Assembly (NCBI RefSeq): GCF_000971295.1
Contig: NZ_LANJ01000019.1
Location: 245,792-309,791 of the forward strand
Source: Devosia epidermidihirudinis
GTDB taxonomy: Bacteria; Pseudomonadota; Alphaproteobacteria; Rhizobiales; Devosiaceae
DNA length: 64,000 nt
Direction of reading: 5' to 3'
This document shows, in pieces, positions 35,766 through 45,203 of this stretch (the first letter of the stretch is position 1; each line of letters starts with the position of its first letter). Position numbers and translations under genes: made by a program. The notes beneath the pieces were generated by a model. The model had not been told where the DNA came from. It did not search any database and worked only from the letters and a program-made list of their open reading frames with translations.

Positions 35766-36988
35766 TGTCCCGAACCCTCGCGGAACCACTCGACCAAAAG
35801 AGCACGCTCCTCCTTGGTCATCTCCGTCACATTGCCGGGCGGCATGGCGTGCGTATAGCCAGCTTGCATGGCAATATCCTTGGCGTGGTTGGCGATGGCG
35901 ATATCGCTATCCAAAATGACGTTCTTGGGCGGCTCGTAAATCCCGGGCCACACCGGCTCGGCCGTATGGCACATGGCGCAGCGCGTCTGCACGGCTAGGC
36001 TGGCAGCGGCAAAGTGCTCTGCACCAAGAAAGCTCTCGGCCGCACGAGACGCCACCTCCTCTCCCGCCGAGCCGACCAGCTTTGGTCCGCTCGACAGCCA
36101 CGCGATGATAATGAACAGGATCGCGGCCACCGCCCAGGTCCAGTGTGGATTGCCCTTGCGGGCATGGCGCGTGTTGAAATAGTGACGGATGACCACGCCC
36201 ACGAGGAAGATCAGGCTGGCAATGATCCAGTTCCACTGCGTGGCAAAGGCCAGCGGGTAGTGGCTCGACAGCATGAAGAAGATGACGGGCAGCGTCAGAT
36301 AGTTGTTATGCAGGCTCCGCTGCTTGGCGATCTTGCCATATTTGGCGTCGGGCACCTTGCCGGCCTTGAGGTCGGCCACAACGATCTTCTGGTTGGGGAT
36401 GATGATCATCGCCACGTTGGCCGCCATGATGGTCGCGGTAAACGCGCCCATATGCAGCATCGCCGCGCGGCCGGTGAAAAGCTGCGTATAGAGCCAGCTC
36501 ATCGCCACCAGGATCGCAAACAGCACCAGCATCAGCCCGGTGGTCGAATTGCCGATCGGGGATTTGCAGAGACTGTCATACAGCACCCAGCCCAGCACGA
36601 TGGAGGCCATCGACAACAGGATCGCCTGCCACTGCACCAGATCGAGCACGTTGCGATCGATCAGGTAAATGTCCGCGCCAACGTAATAAATCAGCGCCAA
36701 CAGCATGAAGCCGCTCAGCCAGGTCCAATAGCTTTCCCATTTGAACCAGGTCAGGTGTTCGGGCAAAAACTCAGGCGCAACCAGGTATTTCTGGATGTGA
36801 TAAAAACCGCCGCCGTGCACCTGCCATTCCTCGCCATGCGCCAAAGGCGGCAGGCTTGGCGTCTTGCGCAGGCCAAGGTCGAGCGCGATGAAGTAAAAGG
36901 ACGAGCCGATCCAGGCGATGGCGGTGATGACGTGCAGCCAGCGCACGGCAAACATCAGCCATTCGTACAAAATTGCATAATCTGGCAT
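35762..36988 (-). CDS. puuD: Urate hydroxylase PuuD, cytochrome c-fused membrane protein
   Basis: A 408-residue inner-membrane protein with about eight hydrophobic segments and a C-terminal cytochrome c domain carrying CAMCHTAEPVWPG. This layout is that of PuuD, the membrane urate hydroxylase found in bacteria that lack soluble uricase. It begins MPDYAILYEWLMFAVRWLHV, with W-x-H-V in the first helix typical of the family. Its product, 5-hydroxyisourate, would go to HIU hydrolase encoded at 46665. No HpxO- or UaZ-type uricase is visible in the window. Confidence 0.85.
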   Translation of the reverse strand: MPDYAILYEWLMFAVRWLHVITAIAWIGSSFYFIALDLGLRKTPSLPPLAHGEEWQVHGGGFYHIQKYLVAPEFLPEHLTWFKWESYWTWLSGFMLLALIYYVGADIYLIDRNVLDLVQWQAILLSMASIVLGWVLYDSLCKSPIGNSTTGLMLVLFAILVAMSWLYTQLFTGRAAMLHMGAFTATIMAANVAMIIIPNQKIVVADLKAGKVPDAKYGKIAKQRSLHNNYLTLPVIFFMLSSHYPLAFATQWNWIIASLIFLVGVVIRHYFNTRHARKGNPHWTWAVAAILFIIIAWLSSGPKLVGSAGEEVASRAAESFLGAEHFAAASLAVQTRCAMCHTAEPVWPGIYEPPKNVILDSDIAIANHAKDIAMQAGYTHAMPPGNVTEMTKEERALLVEWFREGSGQ

Positions 36989-37008
36989 GTCGGCGTCCCT
37001 TGAATAGG

Positions 37009-37037
37009 CCTCATGGTGAGCCTGTCAAACCACGAGG
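37009..37037. repeat. Partial copy of the 21934-22022 repeat
   Basis: CCTCATGGTGAGCCTGTC begins a 29-base stretch matching the right arm of the element at 21991-22021 with one difference. Only one arm is present, so it is probably a degraded copy in the gap upstream of puuD. Confidence 0.6.
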
Positions 37038-37094
37038 GCGTGCCTGCGATCCCACCACGGCCATACCCCTGAGGCGCCGTCTGCAGGCTGATCG

Positions 37095-37121
37095 AAAAAG
37101 AGGCGGGCAAGTGCCCACCTC
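37095..37121 (-). terminator. Rho-independent terminator after the BMP binding-protein gene
   Basis: On the minus strand GAGGTGGGCA and TGCCCGCCTC pair (one G-U) around a 2-base loop, followed by TTTTT. It lies 24 bases beyond the binding-protein stop and probably ends the uraH-to-BMP transcript, separating it from puuD. Confidence 0.75.
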
Positions 37122-37144
37122 TCAATTTGTGTCGTCAATGTCGC

Positions 37145-38230
37145 CTATGCAGGCTGTTCGACGCCTTCGACATACCAGTCCATGCTGAGCAGCTCTGCAT
37201 CGGTCAGTGCGACGCCAGCAGCAACGCGCTCAACGCCGGTATTGTCCTTGATCGGGCCCATGAAAATGTTGAACGAGCCATCGATCTGGCCGGTGCGGGT
37301 CGCCTCGGCGGCAGCCACGACGTCCTCTGGCACCTTCTTGCCGTATGGCCCCATCTCGACGACGTTCTCCTTGAGACCTTCCCAAGTGTCTCCGGCAACC
37401 CAGGTACCAGCCAGCACGGCTTCTGCCGATGCCAGGTAGTGCGGACCCCAATGGTCGATGATGGCGGTCAGCTGCGTATCTGGCGCAAAGGCGCTCATGT
37501 CCGCACCCTGGCCGAAACCACCGATGATGCCGCGTTCGGCAGCAACCTGCAGGGCCGCTGGGCCGTCGGTGTGCTGGGCAATGATGTCGATGCCCTGGTC
37601 GATCATGGCGCGGGCAGCGTCAGCTTCCTTGGCCGGGTCATTCCAGGTCGAAATGTAGACCGGCTTGATCGTGAAGTCAGGGTTCACCTTACGGGCAGCG
37701 AGCACGAAGGAGTTGATGCCCATCACCACTTCAGGAATTGGGAACGAGCCGATATAGCCGGCCTTGCCAGTCTTGGACATGTGACCAGCAACAGTGCCGC
37801 AAACCACGCGGCCTTCGTAGAAGCGCGCATTGTAGAGGCCCACATTGTCGGCCTTCATATAGCCCGTGGCATGCTCGAATGCGATGTCTGGGAACTGCTG
37901 GGCGACCTTGATCACCGAGTCACCGAAGCCGAAGCTCGTTGCGAAGATCAGGTTGCAGCCCTGCTGAGCCAGCTCACGCAGAACGCGTTCGCAGTCCGGG
38001 CCTTCCGGCACGTTCTCGACGAAAATCGTCTCGACCTTGTCGCCGAGATGCTCCTCGACATAGATGCGGCCCTGGTTGTGCGCGTAGTTGTAGCCGTTGT
38101 CGTTGATCGAACCGACATAAACGAAGCCGATTTTGACCTTTTCGAGCTGGGCGAAAGCGCTGGTGCCAAGCAGCGGCAAAGCTGCGGCGGCACCACTGAT
38201 CTTCACGAAGGTGCGGCGAGTAAGTGTCAT
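37145..38230 (-). CDS. BMP-family ABC transporter substrate-binding protein (nucleoside/purine)
   Basis: A 361-residue binding protein of the BMP (basic membrane protein, Med/PnrA) family, which binds purine nucleosides. The N-terminus MTLTRRTFVKISGAAAALP has a twin-arginine-type signal. The mature part has KIGFVYVGSINDNGYNYAH and NLIFATSFGFGDSV, both typical of the family. With the two permeases and ATPase encoded upstream on the same strand it makes a complete importer, last in the operon. Given the purine genes around it, urate, xanthine or nucleosides are likely ligands. Confidence 0.85.
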   Translation of the reverse strand: MTLTRRTFVKISGAAAALPLLGTSAFAQLEKVKIGFVYVGSINDNGYNYAHNQGRIYVEEHLGDKVETIFVENVPEGPDCERVLRELAQQGCNLIFATSFGFGDSVIKVAQQFPDIAFEHATGYMKADNVGLYNARFYEGRVVCGTVAGHMSKTGKAGYIGSFPIPEVVMGINSFVLAARKVNPDFTIKPVYISTWNDPAKEADAARAMIDQGIDIIAQHTDGPAALQVAAERGIIGGFGQGADMSAFAPDTQLTAIIDHWGPHYLASAEAVLAGTWVAGDTWEGLKENVVEMGPYGKKVPEDVVAAAEATRTGQIDGSFNIFMGPIKDNTGVERVAAGVALTDAELLSMDWYVEGVEQPA

Positions 38231-38282
38231 CTGTTTCTCCTGAATGACTTACATTCGATTGAGAGGATCGTTGGCTGTCTTC

Positions 38283-39212
38283 TCAATTTGCAGGCAAGAA
38301 CGGCTTGCCGAGGCAGGCCGGGGCATTTGTGGAGGCATCGCGGCGGATCGAGATGAGCACCAGAACCGCGATGGTTGCGAGGTAAGGCATTGCTGCCCAC
38401 ACCTCAGATGGGATGACCGACAATGGCCCGCCGCCAGCTTTGGCGTAGAGTTCCATGGTCATCACAAGGCCGAAGAGGTAAGCGCCCGCCAAAAGGCGGA
38501 ACGGCTTCCACGACGCAAAGACCACCAGCGCTACGGCAATCCAGCCGCGCCCGGCAGTCATCCGTTCTGCCCATTGGGGCGTCAGCAGCAGCGGGAAACA
38601 GGCCCCCGCAATACCAGCCATCGCCCCGCCGAACATCACGGCGAGATAGCGCACACCGGTCACCGAATAGCCGATCGAGTGTGCGGATTGATCGTTCTCA
38701 CCCACGGCGCGCAGGATCAGGCCCGCCCGCGTCTTGTGCAGGAAGTACCAGATAGCCACGACCATGATGAACGAGAAATAGATCGGGAAGGCATAGCCAA
38801 ACAACACCTTGCCGATGGGATGGGTCGCCAGTTCAACCGGAAACAACGGCTGCATTAGCGTCACCGGGCGGGCCGAATAGGACGAGCCCGCCAAGGCAGA
38901 AAACCCGGTGCCGAAAATCGTCAGAGCCAGGCCGGTCGCGGTCTGGTTGGCCGACAAAGACAAGGTCAAGAAACCAAAGATCAGCGAGGCCATAACGCCC
39001 GCTGCAGCCCCTGCCAGAAGAGCGAGGTATGGATTGCCGGTGTGGAACTGCACAACGAAACCGGCAATCGCGCCGATCAGCATCATGCCTTCAACGCCCA
39101 GATTGAGCACACCGGAGCGTTCCACCACCAGCTCGCCCAGCGCGGCGATCAGGATGGGCGTGGACGCCCCCACGACAGTCACCAGAATGGCGATGGCAAG
39201 CGTCAGATCCAT
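38283..39212 (-). CDS. Nucleoside-type ABC transporter permease (NupQ/YufQ-like)
   Basis: A 309-residue permease of the BPD_transp_2 family with about eight to nine hydrophobic segments. It begins MDLTLAIAILVTVVGASTPI; GELVVERSGVLNLGVEGMML is the conserved motif of nucleoside importers of the BmpDEFG/NupABCQ class. It starts immediately after the stop of the partner permease. With that partner it forms the heterodimeric channel. Confidence 0.85.
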   Translation of the reverse strand: MDLTLAIAILVTVVGASTPILIAALGELVVERSGVLNLGVEGMMLIGAIAGFVVQFHTGNPYLALLAGAAAGVMASLIFGFLTLSLSANQTATGLALTIFGTGFSALAGSSYSARPVTLMQPLFPVELATHPIGKVLFGYAFPIYFSFIMVVAIWYFLHKTRAGLILRAVGENDQSAHSIGYSVTGVRYLAVMFGGAMAGIAGACFPLLLTPQWAERMTAGRGWIAVALVVFASWKPFRLLAGAYLFGLVMTMELYAKAGGGPLSVIPSEVWAAMPYLATIAVLVLISIRRDASTNAPACLGKPFLPAN

Positions 39213-40295
39213 TTACGCTGTCTCCACGCTGGCCTGATGCGTCACGCGGCGCACCCGATATTTGATGAGAATGTCCGCCGCCAGCAGGAAGAACAGCATC
39301 ATCGCCTGGAAAATGCCGGTCGCCGCATTGGGCAGACCAATCGTTGTCTGCGCCACCTCGCCACCGACAAAGGTGATGGCCAGCACGACACCCGCGACAA
39401 TCACGCCAAGCGGATTGAGCCGTCCGAGGAAAGCCACGATGATCGCGGTAAAGCCGTAATTGGTCGGAAAGCCCGGCACCATGCGCTGAAATGGCCCGGC
39501 CACTTCCAACACGCCCGCTAGCCCGGCCAAACCACCGCTAACCAGCATGGCCAGCCAAATCGTCTTGTTCTCCGAGAACCCGCCATAGCGCGCTGCACTC
39601 GGTGCGGCACCGACCACACGCATACGGTAGCCGAACACAGTCCGCGTCATCACGAACCACGCGATAAAGCCAACGAGAACCGCCATCGGCACGCCCAGAT
39701 GCACAATGGTACCGGGAATAATAGTGGGCAGCCGCGCCGCTTCCGAGAACAGCCGCGTCTGGGGGAACCCCATGCCCATCGGATCTTTCCAGGGCGCACG
39801 GATCAGATAATAGATCAGCTGAACCGACGCATAAGTCAGCATCAGGCTGGTCAGGATTTCATTGACGTTGAGACGCGTCTTGAGCAGCGCTGGAATGGAC
39901 GCATAAGCCATGCCGCCAGCCATGCCCGCCAGCACCATCAGTGGCAGGATCCACCAGCCGGTCATGCCCCAGGTCGCCAGCGCCACACCGGTTCCGGCCA
40001 ACCCGCCGATGATATACTGCCCCTCGGCGCCGATGTTCCACACATTGGCGCGGTAGGCGATCGACAGGCCCACGCCGATGATGATCAGTGGCGCCGCTTT
40101 GACGCCAAGGTCCTGCCATTTGTAGGGATTGGTCAGTGGCGTCAGGAAGATTTCGCGCACGGCGCCGAAGCCATTATAGCCGATCAGCGAGAAGATGATC
40201 CCGCCCAGCAGCATGGTCAGCAGTACCGCCGCCACCGGCGTAGCGTACAGCATGAACCGGCTCGGTTCGCGACGCTTCTCAAGCCGGAACTGCAT
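39213..40295 (-). CDS. Nucleoside-type ABC transporter permease (NupP/YufP-like)
   Basis: A 360-residue permease with about ten hydrophobic segments. ANVWNIGAEGQYIIGGL is the diagnostic N-I-G-A-E-G-Q motif of YufP-type subunits. It overlaps the ATPase gene by 17 bases and is followed without a gap by the second permease. It belongs to the complete BMP-type importer of this operon. Confidence 0.85.
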   Translation of the reverse strand: MQFRLEKRREPSRFMLYATPVAAVLLTMLLGGIIFSLIGYNGFGAVREIFLTPLTNPYKWQDLGVKAAPLIIIGVGLSIAYRANVWNIGAEGQYIIGGLAGTGVALATWGMTGWWILPLMVLAGMAGGMAYASIPALLKTRLNVNEILTSLMLTYASVQLIYYLIRAPWKDPMGMGFPQTRLFSEAARLPTIIPGTIVHLGVPMAVLVGFIAWFVMTRTVFGYRMRVVGAAPSAARYGGFSENKTIWLAMLVSGGLAGLAGVLEVAGPFQRMVPGFPTNYGFTAIIVAFLGRLNPLGVIVAGVVLAITFVGGEVAQTTIGLPNAATGIFQAMMLFFLLAADILIKYRVRRVTHQASVETA

Positions 40296-41811
40296 CGCTT
40301 GCCTCCACGCTCTGGTGTACGCCGCCCATCAGCAACCCGATTTCTTCCACCGATACGTCCCCAACAGCGCGTGACGCCGACAACTGCCCCATATTGATCA
40401 CCGCCAGCGTGTCCGACAGCGCCAGCAATTCATCGAGATCCTGGCTGATGACCACGATGGCGGATCCCGCAGCCGCCAGATCCACCAGTGCCTGATGGAT
40501 CGCCGCCGCCGCGCCCGCATCAACGCCCCAGGTCGGCTGGCTCACCACCAGCACGCTCGGCTTTTGCAGGATTTCCCGGCCCATAATGAATTTCTGCAGG
40601 TTGCCGCCCGACAGCGACCCAGCCGTCGAAGCAGGACCCAGCGCCTTAACGGCGAAGTCGGCGATCACTCGACCCGTATAGGTCTTGGCCGCGCCGGAAT
40701 TAAGTAGGCCCATGATGACCATGCCCAGCCGATCGCGCGCCGTCAGCACGGAGTTATCGCTCAGCGTAAAATCGCCGACAGCAGCGTGGCCGTTGCGCTC
40801 TTCGGGAACCGCACAAAGCCCGCGCTTGCGCCGCTTTGTCGTTCCCAGCAGCCCCAGCGGATTGCCGTCCAGCGTCACCGCGTCCTTGTCATCGCTGACA
40901 ATCTCGCCAGACAACGCGTCGAGCAAGGCGTTCTGCCCATTGCCCGCAACCCCGGCAATGCCGAAAATCTCGCCCGCACGAACAGAAAAGCTCACATCGT
41001 TAACCGGCACATCAAAGTGCCCGGTCTTATGCGTCGACAGACGTGACACAACCAGCTTGGGCAGCCCCATCGTGCGGCCTTCCGAGCGCACGATATCGCG
41101 CAGCCCTGCGCCAATCATCTTCTCGGCCATCGAGCGCGAGGTCTCCTCGCGCGGATCGCAGGTATCCACCAGTTTACCGGCCCGCAGGATCGTCGCCGTG
41201 TCGCACAAAGCTTTGATTTCATGCAGCTTGTGGGAAATATAGAGGATCGAGCACCCCTGCTGCGCCAACAGCCGCAGCACCACGAACAGCGCCTCGACCT
41301 CTTGCGGGGTCAGCACCGAAGTCGGCTCATCCATGATCAGCAATTTCGGGTCCAGCAGCAGCGCGCGCACGATTTCGATGCGCTGGCGCTCGCCCACCGA
41401 CAGCGTCGCCACGGTGCGATGGGGATCAAGCAGCAGACCATATTTGGTCATCACGGCGCGAATGCGCGCCTCAAGCTCGCGGGGCGGGATTTTGGCATCC
41501 ATGCCCAGCGCGATGTTTTCAAAAACGGTCAGCGCCTCAAACAGCGAGAAGTGCTGGAACACCATACCGACGCCGAGTCTGCGCGCATCTTTGGGGTTGG
41601 CGATATTCACCACCTGCCCATCCCAGCGGATTTCGCCGGCATCGGGTTGCATGATCCCGTAGATCATCTTGACGAGGGTGGACTTGCCCGCCCCGTTTTC
41701 GCCCAACAATGCGTGGATTTCGCCCGGTTTGACTGCGAAGCTGACATTGTCATTCGCAAGGACGCCCGGAAAGCGTTTGGTAATACCCGTTAGTTCCAGC
41801 CGATACGGCAT
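40279..41811 (-). CDS. Nucleoside-type ABC transporter ATP-binding protein (NupO/YufO-like)
   Basis: A 510-residue ATPase with two ABC domains. The first has Walker A GENGAGKSTLVK, signature LSVGERQRIEI and Walker B LLIMDEPTSVLT. The second has GVAGNGQNAL, SGGNLQK and VLVVSQPTWGVD, where degenerate motifs are normal for this class. I take ATG 41811, two bases beyond the xdhC stop, over an in-frame TTG at 41823. It drives the BMP-type importer encoded downstream. Confidence 0.85.
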   Translation of the reverse strand: MPYRLELTGITKRFPGVLANDNVSFAVKPGEIHALLGENGAGKSTLVKMIYGIMQPDAGEIRWDGQVVNIANPKDARRLGVGMVFQHFSLFEALTVFENIALGMDAKIPPRELEARIRAVMTKYGLLLDPHRTVATLSVGERQRIEIVRALLLDPKLLIMDEPTSVLTPQEVEALFVVLRLLAQQGCSILYISHKLHEIKALCDTATILRAGKLVDTCDPREETSRSMAEKMIGAGLRDIVRSEGRTMGLPKLVVSRLSTHKTGHFDVPVNDVSFSVRAGEIFGIAGVAGNGQNALLDALSGEIVSDDKDAVTLDGNPLGLLGTTKRRKRGLCAVPEERNGHAAVGDFTLSDNSVLTARDRLGMVIMGLLNSGAAKTYTGRVIADFAVKALGPASTAGSLSGGNLQKFIMGREILQKPSVLVVSQPTWGVDAGAAAAIHQALVDLAAAGSAIVVISQDLDELLALSDTLAVINMGQLSASRAVGDVSVEEIGLLMGGVHQSVEASDAVPA

Positions 41812-41812
41812 A

Positions 41813-42673
41813 CTAGCGTCCAATCATCGCCCCCAATGACTTGGGCACGCGTGTCCGCCCGATTTCAGCTTCCCGCTGACCAATGTGAACCATTATTTCT
41901 GCTGCCGCTAGTGCCGCGATCACTGCCGGCCTCTTATCCCCAAGGCCTTGGCTGCCAATTGGCAAGATCAACCGATCCAATGCCTTGGCTTCGCCCCCTT
42001 CGGTGCGGAACCAGCTCGAAAAGCGCGCCCGCTTCGTTGCCGATCCCACCATGCCCACATAGGGGCTGTCGCTGCGCGCCAGGGCTTCCTGGGCGATCAG
42101 AAAATCCAGCGCATGATCGTGGGTCAGGATGACATAGCTGCTGCCCTCGGGCGCATTGCGCACCACGGCTTCAGGCATGGCCACCAGACGCGATGGAATA
42201 TGATCTGGAAGTTCGGCCAGCTCTTCGCGGCGCGTATCGATCACTTCAAGCTGGACCGGCAGCAGCGATAGGATTTGCGCCAGCGCGCGCCCGACATGAC
42301 CGGCGCCAAAAACGAATACATGGGGAAGGGACGCATCTTCTGCGGCGATCTCGGCCAGCAGTTCAGCCTGCAGGGCAGCATCGACCGGGCGCAGGTCCAC
42401 TCCGACGCGACCGCCGCAGCACTGCCCGATTTCTGGCCCTAATGGCACGTCCATGGCTTCCCCCATCCGGCCCGATAGTACGAGTCGACGGGCATGTTCA
42501 ATAACCATGTACTCCAATGCACCGCCGCCAATCGTGCCAAACAGGTCCGATTGCCCCACCAGCATGAAGGTTCCCTGTTCGCGCGGGCTCGACCCGCGCA
42601 CCGAAGTCAGTCGTGCCACGATGGCCGCAGGCTCATGGGAAAAGAAGGCGTTGAGCGTTTCAGTGCGGGTCAT
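41813..42673 (-). CDS. xdhC: Xanthine dehydrogenase accessory protein XdhC
   Basis: A 286-residue molybdenum-cofactor-handling protein needed to sulfurate and insert cofactor into xanthine dehydrogenase. The N-terminal domain contains LTSVRGSSPREQGTFMLV, matching XdhC. The Rossmann-like part has VFVFGAGHVGRALAQ, and DHALDFLI and YVGMVGSATKRARF follow. Start ATG 42673 has GGAG 6 bases upstream. A 127-base palindromic repeat separates it from xdhB. It leads directly into the nucleoside importer genes. Confidence 0.9.
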   Translation of the reverse strand: MTRTETLNAFFSHEPAAIVARLTSVRGSSPREQGTFMLVGQSDLFGTIGGGALEYMVIEHARRLVLSGRMGEAMDVPLGPEIGQCCGGRVGVDLRPVDAALQAELLAEIAAEDASLPHVFVFGAGHVGRALAQILSLLPVQLEVIDTRREELAELPDHIPSRLVAMPEAVVRNAPEGSSYVILTHDHALDFLIAQEALARSDSPYVGMVGSATKRARFSSWFRTEGGEAKALDRLILPIGSQGLGDKRPAVIAALAAAEIMVHIGQREAEIGRTRVPKSLGAMIGR

Positions 42674-42713
42674 AGGAGGCTCCAAGTGGATCTCACCAGC
42701 ACAGAGCCAACTT

Positions 42714-42840
42714 CACCTCGCCCCTCGGGGGAGAGGTCGGCCGCAGGCCGGGTGAGGGGGCCTTTTCTGGACGCGGTGTTTGAAAAAGGCCCCCTCACCC
42801 GACCCAAAAGGGTCGACCTCTCCCCCGAAGGGAGAGGTGA
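42714..42840. repeat. Composite intergenic palindrome between xdhB and xdhC
   Basis: About 127 bases, with two facing inverted copies: CCCTCGGGGGAGAGGTCG at the left and its counterpart at the right (CTCTCCCCCGAAGGGAGAGG), joined by GGGTGAGGGGGCC and GGCCCCCTCACCC. The design and size match the element at 32079-32206. It sits in the middle of an operon, where it may affect mRNA stability rather than stop transcription. Confidence 0.75.
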
Positions 42841-42872
42841 GGCGGCGCTTATCCCAAGGTCCGCGCTCATCC

Positions 42873-45203
42873 TCACCCCCGCGCCTCCCGTTTCAGACGC
42901 TCGCAGCCCATCAACACGCGCTCGGGCGTCACCGGCGTATTCAGCCGCGGCGCGATTTTGTAATCCGCCACCGAGGCCACCGCCATCGACAGCGCCTCGA
43001 CCACGCTCATGGCGAGCATGAACGGCGGCTCGCCCACCGCCTTGGAGCGGCCAATCGTCGGCTCGGCATTCACCGACCATTCGGCCAGCTTTACGTTGAA
43101 GATCGGCGGCACATCGCTTGCCAGCGGAATTTTGTAGGTGGACGGGGCCTTTGTGCGCAGCTGGCCCTTGGCGTCCCACACCAACTCCTCGGTGGTCAGC
43201 CAGCCCATGCCCTGCACGAAGCCGCCCTCGATCTGGCCGATATCAATTGCCGGATTGAGCGACCTACCCACGTCATGCAGCACATCGACCCGGTCGACGG
43301 TGTACTCGCCGGTCAGCGTATCAATGGTCACTTCGGTCACCGAGGCGCCGTAGGCAAAATAATAGAACGGATGCCCACGGCCGGTCGCACGATCCCAGTG
43401 GATGGTCGGCGTCTGGTAGAACCCCGCTGCCGACAACTGAACACGATTCATATAGCCCGACGCCGCCAGCTCGGCGAAACCAACGAACTTGCCCTTGGCC
43501 TCGATACCGCCCGGCACCCAGACCACCTCGGCCTCGCTGCATTCATAGAGCTTGGCCGCATGTGCCGTCAGCCGCTCCTTGATCTGCCGCGCTGCGTCAT
43601 AAGCCGCCATGCCATTGAGATCGGAACCGGAAGACGCCGCCGTGGCCGAGGTATTGGGCACCTTGCCCGTCGTCGTGGCCATGATCTTGACCACGTCCAG
43701 CCCGACGCCAAAGGCATCGGCCACCACCTGCGCCACCTTGATATAGAGCCCCTGCCCCATTTCGGTGCCGCCATGGCTGAGATGGATCGAGCCATCCTTA
43801 TAGACGTGCACCAGCGCCCCAGCCTGATTGTACCAGGTTGCCGTGAACGAGATGCCGAACTTGACCGGCGTCAGCGCAATCCCCTTTTTGAGGATCGCGT
43901 TCTCAGCATTGAACGCCAGCACGGCCTTGCGCCGCGCCTGGTAGTCTGCCGAGGTTTCCAGCTCATCGACAATGCGGTGAATGATGTTGTCGCCCACCGT
44001 CTGGTGATAGGGCGTCACATTGTCGGTCGTCGTGCCGTAGAAATTGGCCTTGCGGATATCGAGCGGATCGCGGCCCAGATCATAGGCGATATCCTCGATC
44101 CAGCGCTCCGCCGCCATCATGCCCTGCGGGCCACCAAAGCCCCGAAACGCGGTGTTCGACACTGTATTGGTGTAAAGCGGCTGGCTGCGCACCCGCACCG
44201 CCGGATACCAATAGGCATTGTCGGCATGAAACAGCGCCCGGTCCGTCACCGGTCCGCTGAGGTCGGACGAAAAGCCCGCCCGCGCGCCATAAACCGCGTC
44301 GACCGCATGGATTTTGCCGCTGTCGTCATAGCCAACATCATAGTCGACCACGAAATCGTGCCGCTTGCCGGTTGCGGTCATATCATCATCGCGATCCGGA
44401 CGGATCTTGCAGGCGCGGTTCCATTTCTTGGCCGCCAAGGCTGCCACCGCAGCAAACAGGTTGCCCTGCGTTTCCTTGCCACCAAACCCACCGCCCATGC
44501 GCCGGATCTGCACCGTCACCGCGTGCTGGCGAATGGCCAGTACCGCAGCCACCATCAGCTGCACTTCGCTCGGATGCTGGGTCGAGGCAAACACCGTCAC
44601 ATCCTCATCCTCGCCGGGGATCGCCATGGCGATCTGCCCCTCGAGGTAGAAGTGATCCTGCCCGCCAATTTCGATGCTGCCCTTAACGCGACGCGATGCA
44701 CTGGCCATCCCGGCCGCCACGTCGCCACGCTCCAGCTTGAGCGGTTCGGTGACCAGTTTGCCACCCGCCGCCTGCGCATCGCGCACGCTGGTGACAAACT
44801 CCAGATCCCGATATTCAACCTTGGCCAGATGGGCCGCCCGCCGTGCCTGATCGCGTGTCTCGGCAACAACCGCGAACAGCGGCTGCCCCCAGAAATGCAC
44901 TTTGCCGATGGCAAAGATCGGCTCATCGTGCTTGTGGCTCGGGCTGACATCGTTCTCGCCCGGAATATCCTCCGCCGTCAGCACGCCGATCACGCCCGGC
45001 GACGCTTTCACGGCCGCATAATCAATGCTGACGATCTCGGCATGCGGCTTGGTCGATAGCGCCAGATAGGCATGCATCGTGCCCGCTGGCTCGATCATGT
45101 CGTCAATGTACTCAGCCGATCCCGACACATGCTTTGGCGCACTGTCGTGCCGGGTCGACGTGTGAACGGTCGCTAGCGCAATGGACGTATCATGCTTGTT
45201 CAT
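42873..45203 (-). CDS. xdhB: Xanthine dehydrogenase, molybdopterin-binding subunit XdhB
   Basis: A 776-residue molybdenum subunit that hydroxylates hypoxanthine to xanthine and xanthine to urate. The N-terminal domain starts KHVSGSAEYIDDM. The glycine-rich RRMGGGFGGKET motif and the catalytic glutamate in AVGEPPFMLAMSV (near 730) are present, as expected for XDH. Length agrees with bacterial XdhB. It overlaps xdhA by 4 bases. A long open frame on the opposite strand (42780-45059) is a shadow of this gene. Confidence 0.95.
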   Translation of the reverse strand: MNKHDTSIALATVHTSTRHDSAPKHVSGSAEYIDDMIEPAGTMHAYLALSTKPHAEIVSIDYAAVKASPGVIGVLTAEDIPGENDVSPSHKHDEPIFAIGKVHFWGQPLFAVVAETRDQARRAAHLAKVEYRDLEFVTSVRDAQAAGGKLVTEPLKLERGDVAAGMASASRRVKGSIEIGGQDHFYLEGQIAMAIPGEDEDVTVFASTQHPSEVQLMVAAVLAIRQHAVTVQIRRMGGGFGGKETQGNLFAAVAALAAKKWNRACKIRPDRDDDMTATGKRHDFVVDYDVGYDDSGKIHAVDAVYGARAGFSSDLSGPVTDRALFHADNAYWYPAVRVRSQPLYTNTVSNTAFRGFGGPQGMMAAERWIEDIAYDLGRDPLDIRKANFYGTTTDNVTPYHQTVGDNIIHRIVDELETSADYQARRKAVLAFNAENAILKKGIALTPVKFGISFTATWYNQAGALVHVYKDGSIHLSHGGTEMGQGLYIKVAQVVADAFGVGLDVVKIMATTTGKVPNTSATAASSGSDLNGMAAYDAARQIKERLTAHAAKLYECSEAEVVWVPGGIEAKGKFVGFAELAASGYMNRVQLSAAGFYQTPTIHWDRATGRGHPFYYFAYGASVTEVTIDTLTGEYTVDRVDVLHDVGRSLNPAIDIGQIEGGFVQGMGWLTTEELVWDAKGQLRTKAPSTYKIPLASDVPPIFNVKLAEWSVNAEPTIGRSKAVGEPPFMLAMSVVEALSMAVASVADYKIAPRLNTPVTPERVLMGCERLKREARG

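Noticed and set aside
42780..45059. Long plus-strand open frame (759 codons) opposite xdhB
   Set aside because: It lies antisense to a gene with complete XdhB motifs; its translation is His/Arg/Pro-rich with no recognisable domain.
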